Shown in pieces: positions 30,302 to 42,297 of a stretch of 64,000 bases of DNA (positions are counted from its first letter, which is position 1; each line of letters opens with the position of its first letter). The translations under genes were made by a program, and so were the position numbers. The DNA is taken from assembly GCF_030848805.1 (NCBI RefSeq), contig NC_092362.1, positions 23,855,308 through 23,919,307 on the forward strand, given 5' to 3'. This DNA comes from Temnothorax longispinosus (taxonomy: Eukaryota; Arthropoda; Insecta; Hymenoptera; Formicidae). The notes under the pieces were generated by a model that searched no databases, had not been told where the DNA came from, and saw only the letters and a list, made by a program, of their open reading frames with translations.

Positions 30302-30414
30302 TATTTATAGATACAAAAGTTTAGGAAGTCTTTCTGGAATTCTGTGTAGTGACATTTACGTACCATCTGTAAGAGACATGATCTTATCATAACTTAAACA
30401 CTGAAATTATTATA

Positions 30415-31247
30415 TTAATATTGACGTAAACCACCACGTCTAGCTGCCGGTTGCATCATCCTGTTCGGCGGCGTTATCGATATATCCAGATAATCTCCTA
30501 TTGTGAACCTATAATTATACAAAATACGTACATAATCAAGTATAAATGCTGATTTTAAAAAATCATCTTTCCTAATTCAAGTATTAAGAAATTTATCAAG
30601 ATTCTAATTCATGTATCAAGATTTATTACCTTGCTTGTGCTAGCGTTTTGTTGTCATCTGCGCCTTTCTGTCCAGAACACGTAACACCAATCTCACGCAT
30701 GCGATAACCGGAGTTGCGTAACTCAGGAGTCACTAACGAAAAGTCAAAGTACGTTCCCTTGCTGCGAGCGTCCGGATTCACTTCCTTAACTAAGCCTGTA
30801 ATTTCTCGCAAAGTTGCATCCATCCTTTATACACAGAAATAATTAAAATTAGAGATGACTTCTTACAACAGTGTAAGAGAATTCACATTAAATTAATCAG
30901 AGAATCATAACGAGATATAAAATCTTATGGTCTCTCCGTCATAAACAATGTTAATGTTACCATGTGTATATCTGCAGCTCGTTCGAAGGGACATTCCCTC
31001 TGCTGTACTCCATTATGTTATGATGTCGTCCGGTGTTGCAGAATACTCGCAGTAGAAGTGGACACGTCTGAAGTGCAAACAAATGCAATGTTATCGCATT
31101 TACGGTTAAAAAAGCACTTAAGTCTACGAGATGGACATTTCTGGAAAACGCTTGTTATTGTCTCGTCACCTTTACCTTTTCTCTGTCCACCGGCTTCTCG
31201 GGAAGCTGTTTTTCATCGACTACCATAGATTCCAAAGCCGATGCCAT
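30415..31247 (-). CDS. SAP18: Histone deacetylase complex subunit SAP18
   Basis: Four coding exons: 31247-31176, 31067-30961, 30824-30630 and 30508-30415, with GT/AG at every intron, joining in frame to 155 residues (human SAP18 is 153). The protein is a near-complete match to the SAP18 ubiquitin-like fold: REKTCPLLLRVF, GRHHNIMEYSRGNVPSNELQ, IYTWMDATLREITGLVKEV, PELRNSGYRMREIG, and the C-terminal FTIGDYLDISITPPNR. The family is a subunit of Sin3-HDAC corepressors and of the ASAP/PSAP complexes with Acinus or Pinin and RNPS1, acting in the nucleus in repression and splicing; the fly orthologue is called Bin1. The start is the ATG at 31247, giving a 24-residue exon 1 that ends just before TCPLLL. 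Introns are 108, 136 and 121 bp. The gene looks intact. Confidence 0.97.
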
Positions 31248-31353
31248 TTCGATTGGTAATCAAGGCCGTTGGTAATCGGGCTCGTGAACTACAAAAGAAT
31301 CGTTCTCGGATGAGAAACGTCAAAATCGTAATCGTCCGTCGCGTTTAGAAAAA
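31248..31353. promoter_or_regulatory. Probable SAP18 promoter / divergent spacer
   Basis: About 106 bp separate the SAP18 start from a plus-strand ATG with good context. The GC content is higher than in the flanks. No TATA box was seen. If the facing open frame is real, this is a bidirectional promoter. Confidence 0.35.
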
Positions 31354-31620
31354 ATGGTGAACCCGGTGAACCGCTTAATTCTAGAGGTTATGTTTGGAGA
31401 GGTTAAAGGCCGTTTCCATGAGATTCCATCGGTCGCGCGTCGCGCGCAAGTATTCGAAATGACCGATAGCGTAATGGAGATTTCCACAAAGGTCGGGGCG
31501 ATCGTTCGACAGATGTATATAAATGTATATATGCAAAGTAATGAGAACAAAATAATCAAGCAGATTTTACTGGAATCTCTGGAGTTGAAATGTATAAATG
31601 TAATAAATCTCAAGAAGTAA
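31354..31620 (+). CDS. Small open frame of 88 residues, divergent from SAP18 (doubtful)
   Basis: The ATG at 31354 follows AAAAA and has G at +4, a favourable context. The first 55 residues (MVNPVNRLILEVMFGEVKG onward) look protein-like, while the tail is AT-driven. No domain is recognised. The opposite strand is also open over the same stretch, which lowers confidence. It could be a lineage-specific small protein, the first exon of a longer gene, or chance within a GC-rich promoter region. Confidence 0.25.
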   Translation: MVNPVNRLILEVMFGEVKGRFHEIPSVARRAQVFEMTDSVMEISTKVGAIVRQMYINVYMQSNENKIIKQILLESLELKCINVINLKK

Positions 31621-31739
31621 ATCTGTCGAATACATTTCTTATCAAACGTTCTTTATCGCTCGCAAAAACGCGATCAATATGCAGAGATCAGCAGAAATGC
31701 GATTTAATATTAATTGCTATCAACTGCGCCCGCATTAAA

Positions 31740-31764
31740 ATTCTGCTAGCACAGCTAGCAGAAT
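31740..31764. other. Perfect 11-bp stem, 3-base loop
   Basis: ATTCTGCTAGC, then ACA, then GCTAGCAGAAT. A second looser hairpin, GTTTCGTAACTT facing AAGCAGTTACGAAAC, lies at about 31814-31860. Both are in the non-coding stretch 31621-32386, which holds nothing else recognised. Confidence 0.6.
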
Positions 31765-32320
31765 CCGCCAACATAATTTGACAGCAGAAACCAATACAAG
31801 GCAGAATCTGTAGTTTCGTAACTTAAAGAAAATATATTATTTTTAAGCAGTTACGAAACGACAGCTTCTCGGTTTTTGCATGCAGTCGTCATCGGAGATT
31901 TTATTAGATTTCTTAGCAATTTGTTGAAAAAATTTGCAGAAAAATCTGCCTTCGAGAGATTCGGTTATTTGGAGAATTTTGAACTTTTTATAATTTGACG
32001 TGTGAAGAAAGATTAGATTAGGAACGAATTATATATTATTGTAGCTAGAAATTCCGCCGTAGGCAATTCTGCCGATTAAATTAATCACTATGGTTAAGTT
32101 AATCAATTAAGCTTTGATCGAAGTCATCGGGAAAAAGAGGGCTTTTGCGATCGCGCCTTCGCGTCCGCGATGCGGATTCGTGCATCGGCAACGTACTTTC
32201 CCACATTTTTCCTACTTGCAGACCATGATGATTATTACCGCTTATCGGTCGTTTTAAAAGAACAAAAGAAAGCTTAATAAGCTGCAGTCCATTTGATGTT
32301 ACAAATGCTTTGAAGCCTTG

Positions 32321-32347
32321 TTCCTCTTCTTCTTCTTCTTCTCCTTC
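32321..32347. repeat. Short (TTC)n microsatellite
   Basis: A CTT/TTC trinucleotide run just left of the TTAA-flanked element. Confidence 0.8.
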
Positions 32348-32390
32348 TTAAATTCTTCTTCTTTCATCACTGAAGCGTTTGTAGTGTTAA

Positions 32391-32756
32391 CCTTCGGTTG
32401 TCACACCTCTTTTTTCGAACACGTTTGTCACACGGGGTCAATTTGACCCCAACCAATTTTCAAGCAACTGCTGTTCAAAAATTAACAACGGTTTAAGTGG
32501 ATTGTAAAAAAATCTAGAATTAAGTTTAAACATTGTAAAATATGTATTCTTATTATAAAAAATCAACTTTTTGAGTGGCATCATGTTCAAAAAAATCCTT
32601 AAAAAATGTATAAGTTCCGGAAAAAAAACAAAATTATAACTTTAATTTTTCAATGTTTCTTGCTCAAAATTTTACACAGTACTTTTAAGATATGGTGCTT
32701 TAATAAAAAAAAAATAGTCTTGGGTCACTTATTTGACCCCGGGTGACAACCGAGGG
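32391..32756. mobile_element. piggyBac-like MITE with TTAA target duplication
   Basis: The 366-bp element is flanked by TTAA at 32387-32390 and at 32757-32760. Its ends are inverted repeats: CCTTCGGTTGTCAC at the left and CCCTCGGTTGTCAC at the right (read inward). Subterminal motifs repeat: TTGTCACACGGGGTCAA near the left end, and at the right end, reversed, TTGTCACCCGGGGTCAAAT. TTAA target sites with CCY-starting ends are characteristic of piggyBac elements. There is no transposase, so it is non-autonomous. Confidence 0.85.
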
Positions 32757-33599
32757 TTAAGTGGACCACAGCTATAGAGCGGGAAGATTGTGTACGCACT
32801 GTACGCAGTTGACAGATTAACGCGGGCGGCTGCGGCGAACTCGATTTCTGAAAAGCGGAAAAGTACATCATACGTCTTCGCCGCGTGGCATTATCTGCAC
32901 GAACGGGGGAGCCTTGTTTACGTTCTCCTTTCTTGGTTTGCGTATCCCTAATCGCGACGAGTGTGACGCTACCGCGTACATATAACGGGACAGTGCATCC
33001 GTCCCATTGAAACGAAAGTCCATTGACACGTACGTCCGCGTTTAGCAATTCATATCCCTAAATGAATATTTTAATTTAAGCAGTGACGATCGTGGCGGAT
33101 AAGCAAATCGGATAAGAATATTCGGTCAATCGGACGATGCAGATGAGGGAGGATACAAGTTCGTGCGTTAATAAAGCTGCAGCGTCGAGGAGTCGTACAT
33201 ACCGAGAGCAGTCGTCGAAAAGATAACGCGTATCGTAAGTCGTGAATTTTATACATTTAGTACATATTTACGTCTATCTATATTTACGCTTATAAAACTC
33301 AATAAACATTTTAATCATCTAATCGTTGAAATACTAATTGGAGCGTAACAGCTGCACATATTATATAGGCGAGAGAGCAAAGAATCGCTTTGCGATTAGT
33401 TAGTTAACATCCAACATGATTCTTTAAAAAATCGGTTTTTGTTTTCACTGATCAACATCCATCGCAAGATATTTTTTAAAACTGGAGTCGCGAAGAGCGC
33501 TGATTGGAATTCCAGCTAGCCTGACTAAGTGACAAGTTGACAACTCTATATAATGATGACTTTTGCCTCTTTTGCAACAGATAGTTATTCTAATTTGAT

Positions 33600-34605
33600 A
33601 AACAGCTGCCATCGACGCGCATCGATTCCCAATATTCCCATGAGAAGATAAAAAGGTGGATCAGGTGAATACTTAAAGCTTAAACGATGCGTGCACCTTA
33701 TCGCGCACGACTTTTCGCGCTTTCGTTGCCAAGAGCGTCAAGAGCGCGGCGTGTCGCGCCGATAGCATCTATAGAATGTATACATTATACGTTCGCGTTC
33801 CCTCGGAGGCTCGAACTACTCCGGGACGAAGCGGCACAGGCCACAGCCACTCGTGACGTGACTCGAGTTTAGTCGGCAGCATGCGTCGGCGACGTACGTC
33901 TCGAATGTCTCGATACGCGGTACGCGGCGGTCTCGCGTGAGCAGCGTGAGCTAACGTCCGGACCCGGACTCCGGATTGCCTGCGCTCGGATGACCTGGCG
34001 GATCTGGCGAGCTTCAATCTCCTCTCGCGCTCGTATGACCGCGAGAAATCCTACGCTGGTGAGCTTAAGCGCCGGTTCCACGATCACGCGGAAAAACAAT
34101 GCTCGCGGTCTCCGCCGTTTCCGCGTTCCGGCCGCGGGACGAACGGAGCTGATGGAGCAGTGGAGCAGCAGTGGAGCACATCATTGATCATAGTATCATA
34201 GAGCGATGACAACTCGCTGCCGGGAGGTGTCCCCCGTCCGATAAAACGCTGAGATTTTTAGTCGGTCTTGTTTACGCGAGCACTATTCTCGGACATGATT
34301 CAGGCTCGGCGAACGTTGTTTACATCCGCGCGTCTCGTAGCTTCATAAGATATATATATGTGCTGTAGCTGGCAAGGATATGATAAATTTGCATGCTCTA
34401 ACCTATTCTATTTTATTCAGAACTTGAGAAATAAATACTGATTTATGTATATAAAATTTAGTACATTGTCACAGCACTTGTGTTTTCGAGTCTGATTCTA
34501 CATAAATATGCACTGCAAAAGATGGTTTTATTAACTGTATAATAATATTGATAGGGTATGACCATTTTGTGGAATGTACACATGACTAAAATAATGTGAG
34601 AAAAA
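33600..34605 (+). promoter_or_regulatory. Probable DSTYK promoter and untranslated first exon
   Basis: A CpG-rich island at about 33680-34230 lies upstream of DSTYK. A strong donor, GCTG followed by GTGAGC, sits at 34059, and a strong acceptor, TTCTATTTTATTCAG, ends at 34420. A non-coding first exon ending at 34058, spliced to 34421, would fit. The leader 34421-34605 holds several short upstream ATGs. Short open frames in the island are not called as genes. Confidence 0.45.
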
Positions 34606-37600
34606 ATGGTAAGCAATTTACCACAAGAATTCAAGAAGTATCAGAGGAACAGGAATCAGCTACACCATATACTTGAAGAGACACAGCGTACATTAGAGGT
34701 TATAAAACTTGAGAACTTTTTCCCTGGAGGTAATTATTCATAATTATTCATGTTTGACATTTAAATTGATAAATCTAATAAGCTGTTGATTAGTCTTATT
34801 TAACATTTATATAACGTTTCTTGTAGAGAATATCATCGAGGAATTACTGCCTCCATTGACCTTGGACAGAGTGACACACATCCTTGATAATTCTCCCGCA
34901 ATAGTCATTTTTGGGCAAGATAATAAAGCCAAAGCTTCGCTGGTTAACAACTTGCTTTCCGCCGATATCTTGCCGCTGTCCAACGATCCATGGAGATGGG
35001 TCAAGATCACGTATGGTCATACGAATCATGTCAGTCTCACGTTAGGTTTAGAATACGAAGTAGTCGAGACGTTACGGGCAAACGAAAAATCATGGAGCAC
35101 GCTCCCATTCGAGGATCTAGAAAAATCGATAAACGAAGACATCAATTGCCCTACAGTGCTGGAAGTGAAGTTAGATCAAGCAATACTGAAAGAAGGTGTT
35201 CAAATATTTGTCGTCCCCAACAGTGGTGTAGTAAAAATTCTCGCTAAAGGCTCGTTGAAAATTTTACCTATATTTCTCTACGCTCTCGGGGAGCAACCGT
35301 TGACTGAAGAAAATTTGGAAGAATTGAGAGATTTGAAAGAGACTTATCCGTATAATCCGATTTTATTCATATCGTCGTTAGCTAATGTTTCGTTGGATGG
35401 CACAGACGCGGAATTGACTGAGTCTGAGCAGCATAGCCTGCAAAATCGGATAGAGGTGCCGAGCGTATCTAAGGAATCGAAGAGTGATGATAGTATTAAT
35501 ATTGACAAAATGAATTCACTCGGTCTAACGTGGCTAGATCAGTTGAGCAGTTTAGGATTCCTAGGGATGGAAGAGTCTGTGGAAGTTCATCAATTAACGT
35601 GGCTTGTCGGCGAGCGTTACGTTAATAATTCAAGCGACCTAGTGGATTCATGCAAAAAAACGGACCGCGTTTTACATTTCACGCGTGCCTGCCTGCAAAG
35701 CTATCTGATAAACGCCAGCACTTATTTGAATGAAATACATACAACCAGTCTACGTAAATTTATTTTAAGTGCGTTTGACATGGCACGAAAAATACAGATC
35801 ACTCCTAGAAGGATACAATACGCCCAACAGAAAGAAAACGAACTTTATGCTAGTCTAATGAAGGTTGTTAATGAGCAGCAGGTGGAATTGACTGAATTAA
35901 TACAATGTATTATCCAGGAGATGAAAGACGATATATTAGGGTCAACTGGCGATATCTTCCAGTATCAGACCGTTCCTTTCGATAATAGCGAAGCGGAGTG
36001 GACGGTTACTGTTCGTGTTGCGACGTCAGAGGTCCAACGATTTGTGCTAGGCCGCTTGGGCGAGAAAGTCGCGAAGGAGCTCGTGAACTCAGTAAACTGT
36101 CTTCGAGAAACTTTTATCGGGACTCTTCAACGTTGCTTAATAAGTCTTGAAAAAACTTACGAACACGACAGCAGCCTGTTAGCTAGTGATGCCTTGAAGC
36201 AAATACTCTCCGCGGCATACAATGTGGAATTGCACAATTCGTCACCATCCTTGGTGCACTCGTTCTTGGAAAGATTGAGACAGCTCTTCAAATCTTTACC
36301 GCTGCCATGGACACCTACCCCGACTCTGGACACGGCTTGGAGGCGGAAGGTTACTGTCGATATCTTGAATTCCTTGTCGGCAGCGAGATTGGCGAAAACA
36401 ATTTCCACGCAATTTAGAGACAAACTGAAATCGTCGCATGACGCCTTCCAGACTGCCTTGAAATCTCTAGAAAACTATTATTCGGGGAAGCTGGAGAGGA
36501 CCGAGGAACAGAGAATAGCTATACGAAAGTACCACGCACCCAAGCTAGCTAAACTCGCGTTGGAATCCACGTCGATGATGGATGCGATTCGCTTCGGCAT
36601 TCCTCATTACGGCAAGGAGATTGGCAGAGGACAGTATGGTGTGGTGTTTGCTTGCGACGGTTGGGGCGGTGCGCCGGGACCATGCGCGGTAAAATCCGTT
36701 GTTCCGCCGGACGAGAGGCATTGGAACGATCTCGCGATGGAGGTTTACTATACCAGGTCGATACCAGATCACAAAAGGATAGTGAAGCTTCGCGGATCCG
36801 TTGTAGACCAATCGTACGGCGGGGGATTCGGATTGGGCACTGCAGTTCTCTTAATCACTGACCGGTTAAGTCGCGATTTATACTGCGGTATACACGCCGG
36901 TCTTTCGTGGCTGGAACGTATACAAATAGCGATAGATGTCCTGGAGGGAATACGTTATCTTCACTCGCAAGGCCTAGTTCATCGTGATATCAAATTGAAA
37001 AATGTCTTGCTCGATACGGAAAACAGGGCTAAACTAACCGATCTCGGATTTTGTATTACCGAAGCTATGATGTCAGGTAGTATCGTAGGAACGCCGATCC
37101 ACATGGCACCGGAACTCTTGTCTGGCCATTACGACAGCAGTGTCGATGTCTATGCCTTTGGCATCTTGTTTTGGTATATATGTGCTGGGAAGGTTCGATT
37201 ACCGTATGCATTTGAACAATTTCATAACAAGGAGCAGTTATGGACAAGCGTGCGGAAAGGTAATACTTCATTACGTACAGAGAGAAGTTGAACCTGCATT
37301 ATAATCATATATTTATTTGCTAAAAAAAAGAAAAGGTTAATTTAATATTTCATATTTTGTAATTTCACATTTCATGATAAACAAAAATCACATTAAAATT
37401 TCTATAATGCAAATTTTTCAAATTTAATTCAGTAATAGTGAGGAATGTATATCATTGTTGGCTGATTTAACTGACTTAAGTGGGTTGATATTTAATCATT
37501 CAAATTACTGCTTATCTTAATGTTTTTTTTTTTACTGTCGCATACTCACATGAATTGTTAAGCGAACGTATTTACGTTAGGTCTTAGGCCCGAGAGACTA

Positions 37601-37963
37601 CCACATTTTGACGAGGAGTGTTGGACGTTAATGGAACAATGTTGGTCTGCGGAGCCTTCCAAACGGCCGTTGCTCGGTGCGATTCAACCAGTGTTAGAGT
37701 CTATTCAGGACAAAGCGGAAAGAGGCAAGTCCTTGCAATTAGGCGCACTGAAACTACAAGAGAGTTCATCATCCGAACATACAAATCCTGCGCTAGCATT
37801 AGCAGAGCCTAATAACCAAAGAGGTGCTGTATTCAGTCCGCTTCCTCCTAGACGCAAGGCTTTTAGAACTGTCAATCCTGTCGCAGGACCTTTTCATAAG
37901 ACCAAATTTTTTCATGTTCACGTTCGTTCCATGAACATGTTCGTTCAAATGCGAGAATTTTAA
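34606..37963 (+). CDS. DSTYK: Dual serine/threonine and tyrosine protein kinase (DSTYK)
   Basis: Coding exons 34606-34729, 34827-37259 and 37581-37963 join in frame (G|AG and G|GT codons) to 979 residues; the human protein has 929. The N-terminal 600 residues carry the DSTYK-specific region, including LQITPKRLEY-like QITPRRIQYAQQKENELYAS and LVNSVNCLRETFIGTLQRCL. The kinase domain follows: glycine loop GRGQYGVV from residue 641, Lys664 in CAVKSVVPPDERHWNDLA, HRDIKLKN with catalytic Asp762, and Asp780 in a DLG rather than DFG motif, as in the vertebrate protein. SGSIVGTPIHMAPE follows, and exon 3 supplies RPERLPHFDEECW and RPLLGAIQP. The family is a cytoplasmic kinase tied to FGF/ERK signalling and cell death in vertebrates. 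The C-terminal tail (about 80 residues) looks lineage-specific. The ATG at 34606 gives a short 41-residue exon 1; a further upstream coding exon cannot be excluded. Confidence 0.96.
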
Positions 37964-38560
37964 ATGTCAGGGGACCAAATATGTCTAATTACTTTGTTAA
38001 AGATAGTTTATTGATATATTTATTGCTTGGAATGTGCTTGATATACGGCTCGTTATTCTCATTTTCGCTGATTCGATGATATCCTTAATAGTATTTTATA
38101 GCACAGTATTAGAGTCACGAACTTTATGTTTGAGTTACTTCACTTTTTTACAGAATATAGCATATTTCTTTCTTTTATAAAATTACACAATTAGTACGTA
38201 TAAAGTATGTGTAGAATCAAATATAAAATAATTGGGCCGAAGTCATTCCAAATAGTATATCAACAATAAATATTCAACAGATTATACTTTAAATATTTTA
38301 TACAGTCTCATTATAGAATTGTTACAGGTTTTATAATAAATAATGTATATAAGCATTTGATAATATAAATATTTTTATTGCTAGTTAACGAGATATGTTA
38401 AACCTTTTTTTTCTTTTTTTATATGAAAACATATTTATTGCTGTAAAATATAGCGTTTTGATTGTTAAATTACTTCTTAATATTCCTAATTGTGATGACT
38501 ACATGATTTTGTTAAGCTGGGAAATATGAAATGATCAACCATGAATGTATATTGTTGAAG

Positions 38561-38570
38561 AATAAATAAA
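38561..38570 (+). terminator. Probable poly(A) signal of DSTYK
   Basis: AATAAATAAA lies about 600 bases after the DSTYK stop. Other AATAAA-like signals occur earlier, for example near 38265, so shorter 3' ends are possible. Confidence 0.5.
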
Positions 38571-38580
38571 GTTTCTCACT

Positions 38581-39850
38581 TTTGTATTTGCTGTTGACAC
38601 GTACTCATTTTATCTCTTGTAAAACCTATCGCACCTATATTTATATATATCTGCAGACAATTACGTATATTTATTAGAATAGAGAACTTTGTATTTGATT
38701 GTAAAAAATGTATTTTATATTGCTTTCAGATAATACGTTCTTCGCAACCGAGCCTGCATGAAAATTTGGGCGGATATTGATAATACAATTGTTTCAAGGA
38801 AATATAATAATAGATTGTACAATATTTTTATTACTCGATAAGTGTGAGGATATGAAGATTATGCGCAGAACTATTTAATCAAAGATCGACATAGATGCGT
38901 AAAGCCTGTATATATTTTTCTAAAGAAAGGAGGAATAGCAATCTCTTGAGGTATGAGTTATTAGTTATTTAGTTATCCGATTCCGATCCTTTGATTAAGT
39001 TTTAATCAAATATACTTACAACGTAGTCATAATTTTATTACATGTGGTACTTTACAGTAAACATATTTGCCTATGTTTTGAAAAAGATTGTCTGTGTTTA
39101 AAAAAGGTATATATTTATCAATATTAGATACTTAGCTGACCATTATTGATATATGTATTGTTAACGTCTGTAATGTGATCCATGACTAATTTCATTTTTA
39201 TACCGTTTAAGAGACGTTTTGCAAAACTCATTATCGAAATAGTAATGATAAATCTAGTGCAGTTGATAAAGTTGACAACTTTTTTGCAAAAATTCTTGAC
39301 GCTTTTATTTATTGTATTTATTTAATTACTTGTCGAATATTTGTAATCTTAAAATATATACAAGGTTTCCATTAAATCAAACTGCAGTTTTGAGATAGAA
39401 AGAAATGGAAAAAAATGTCGTAGGAAACAAAATTGCACTTTATAATTATACATATATATATATATATATATATGCACATAAATTCATAGTTATAACGTTA
39501 GAACATGGAAAATTAAAATTATTTATTTTTTAAATTTTATAAGATTTTTTTCTGTTCTTGCTTCAAAGCCACAATTTGATCCGTTCACATAGAGCAGCTT
39601 ATATACAGTTGAAATTATTAAGTGGAAAATCGAAATAATATTTGTAATTTCCTATGCGACTTAATACTGAATTTCCTAAGTGATTATAGACCGAGCCATA
39701 CATTGTAAATTTTAAATTAATTATGAGGGCCTATCATACTAAGATTATGATGTTGATGAATGTTATCCAAAGAATGTTACTTAAAATATTTTACTATCTT
39801 ACTATATAGATAATCTAAATTTTTTTTTCTTATATATAAAATAGTAAATA
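38581..39850. other. AT-rich convergent intergenic region
   Basis: This lies between the 3' ends of DSTYK (plus) and the COMM-domain gene (minus). It is AT-rich, with a (TA)n run near 39449-39472. No gene, RNA gene or clear transposon is seen. Confidence 0.6.
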
Positions 39851-39852
39851 TT

Positions 39853-39858
39853 TTTATT
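39853..39858 (-). terminator. Possible poly(A) signal of the COMM-domain gene
   Basis: TTTATT on the plus strand is AATAAA on the minus strand, about 135 bases beyond the stop codon. Confidence 0.45.
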
Positions 39859-39990
39859 TTAAAAAATGTAGATTATAAGAAAATACATAAAAAAACTTTT
39901 TCAAAAAACAATTGTTTGAGTTGTAAATATATATCTTAATACGGGTAACATCTACATAGAATATTATTTTAATATGCATATATAATTTGT

Positions 39991-40562
39991 TCACAATAAC
40001 AAATCAAGATTACATTTTGCCTTTTCCAAATCATGTAGAAATTTGTAAAACTGCCCTATTGTCATCTCAATAAATACATTCTTGATTTTACCATCATCAT
40101 CAAGACATAACTTAAGTTGTAGAAATGATTTTGCGACATTGTTGGAATCGTTACTTGCTGCGGTCACTAAAAGAAGTTAAAAAAAATGACATAGTTATTC
40201 ATTAATGATTGGCATTATAGTGAGAATACATAATCTATTATAAATAAGAATACAATTCGGAAATAAAAATTTGCATAACTTAATTAAATTATATACCTTG
40301 TTTATTAGTATTTACTACTAAAGTTAATCAAATGTAAGATTTAAATTAAATAGAAATACAATATACACAATTTTTATATTAATAGCAAATGATAATTAAA
40401 ATATAAAATATCTTTGTTTCTTATTTAATAGATCTTCTAACAGATAATAATAACCTAAGAACGTAATATGACAAACATCGATATTGGTCTCAATTTATAA
40501 ACTATTATCTTACCTCCGAATCTCCACGATATGTCAAGTATTTTGCTGATATTTCTCTCCAT
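39991..40562 (-). CDS. Short COMM-domain protein (COMMD6/COMMD7-like)
   Basis: Two exons, 40562-40514 and 40166-39991, join through a split GTG codon to 74 residues that are almost all COMM domain. It starts with ILDISWRFGVTAAS, equivalent to the conserved domain opening with its Trp. It continues with FLQLKL, a variable turn LDDDGKIKN, and VFIEMTIGQFYKFLHDLEKA. Wording of the first half is closest to what I recall of COMMD7; EMTIxQF and the COMM-only length recall COMMD6. An in-frame stop 33 bases before the ATG argues against simple 5' extension, though a weak acceptor directly before the ATG leaves splicing from upstream possible; no N-terminal COMMD exon was found up to 42.3 kb. COMMD proteins form the Commander complex (endosomal recycling) and affect cullin ligases and NF-kB. 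Absent from DSTYK's strand; the genes converge. Confidence 0.85.
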
Positions 40563-42297
40563 CTTCAGAACATGCGTTATGACATACGATGGTTAATTAC
40601 AGGAGAGAGAAAAACCTGAGAATGAACAGTGAGCTGAAGTAATCCAGCAGGAAAACATGTACCGTGTGCCACTGACTTTAAATGGAGATGGAACATGGAA
40701 CATGGCCAACACGGAACCCGTCCACTGGCGCCTCTATATGTACATGAAACGTGTGCGTTGAACTACGTAGTCATGTACCTATCATTGATGTCTACAAATA
40801 TTTCCGACGGGTAACATGGGATAACGGCAACGCATCATATCACCGACAACCCAGCAACACGTATGTCTAAAAGATATCTTTCTGACAATTTTATAAGACA
40901 TTTGAATAATTTTTAGACATCTTTTAGATGTCTGGTAAGATGTCTTAATATTTTTTGAAAAAATACTATTAAAAATCGACTATTTTGCAGAAAATGTCGT
41001 GACTGTTAAAATTTATACGATTTAATTTAGACTATATAGATCGTAATATAATATCAATTTTATGATTTATTATTATCCTAATGTAAGATTGTTCTTATAT
41101 ATATTTACGATTCGATAATATTCGATTTTTATTTAAAACTACTGCAGTTTTACTTTTATCACTTTTGGGTTTGAGACAAGATAAGACATGATACCAGCTA
41201 TTGTCTTTTATTTTATTTCGATTGTTCGTTATTCACTCGCGGTGTATTTTCGCAAATTTTTCTTTTTTTTTAGCTAAAAAATATGGTATTACATGCGTTA
41301 GATTAAAATGAAATGAGAAGAGCCTGCAAGAATTGTTTTCAAATAATTTTAATAATATCTAAAATATTAAATAGTTAAAGTTATACATTGTACATTGTTT
41401 TGGAGAAACTTTATTACATTTTTAAACTTAATAAAAAATAGCCAAGTTATTTACAATAATAGCGCTAATTCTATATTATATTTCTAATCCGAGCAATCCT
41501 ATTCGATCACAATGAAACTTTTCTATAAAATATGTCCCTATTTTCTTCCTGCTTCATTATTCTTCTTTCCATTTCTCAATCCTCACTATTTCACTATTAT
41601 GTTTTTCTCAAAACATTTCTATTTTTATTATTTCTAGTTTTTTCTGCCAAAATTTGATTGTTGGCATATCTCACACTATTCTTGTCAAACTGGGATTTCG
41701 TTGGGTTGGAGAATGTCTTCACCATTTATCGCTCGATTCAGAGATAAAGCGTTCGCTCATTCTGCCAAAAGACTCGAATCTTTTCTCACTATCTTCTTAT
41801 CGCTAATGTTCATTAGCATATTCTTCACATAGGACAGCTAATTATAAGTCATATTCGCACATATTCGAGAATCTTGCTGGGTCATATCGATGGTTGAGCT
41901 CCAGTAAGGTCCTTTTGTTGTGCTCGTCATTACAATCTTCGAGTTCGGCAACTTTATCAGTTGTAGGCTATCAAAACCTCCAATCACGTCGTTTCGTCCA
42001 TTTCTTTGTTCCGATATGGACGATGCAAGCCCATTTTCCAAACTTGGCAAAAACGGACAGTAAATTTCTGCAACGAATATAAAGCGTTTTAATATGATTA
42101 CGGATAGAAGGCCTCGACCATCTCTTGAAAAAGGAATATCAAAGCAATTTGCAAAAGTTATATTATAAAGTTATACTTATAAAGTTAAATCGCAATGAAG
42201 ATTATATCTCTTTAGAAGAAAATGCATTTTGAATAATTGATATTAAGAAATGCAAATGAGAAATTAATATATAACAAAAAGGCTCACAAGATTAAAA
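40563..42297. other. Intergenic, with a possible protein relic
   Basis: The first 300 bp (40563-40860) are GC-richer and probably the promoter of the COMM-domain gene. The remainder is AT-rich except 41640-42060, described separately. A hairpin-prone stretch with repeated AGACATCTTTTAGATGTCT-like sequence lies at about 40865-40945. Confidence 0.5.
41640..42060 (-). pseudogene. Unidentified protein-coding relic
   Basis: The minus strand reads through a 70-codon open frame (42050-41838) and continues in the same frame with protein-like sequence broken by TAG and TGA: NGRNDVIGGFDSLQLIKLPN, then SYVKNMLMNISDKKIVRKDS, then NALSLNRAINGEDILQP. Composition differs from the AT-rich flanks. I do not recognise the family. 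It may be a decayed gene copy or transposon fragment. Confidence 0.35.

Noticed and set aside
36545..36861. Open frames on both strands within DSTYK
   Set aside because: They are shadows of the conserved kinase coding frame.
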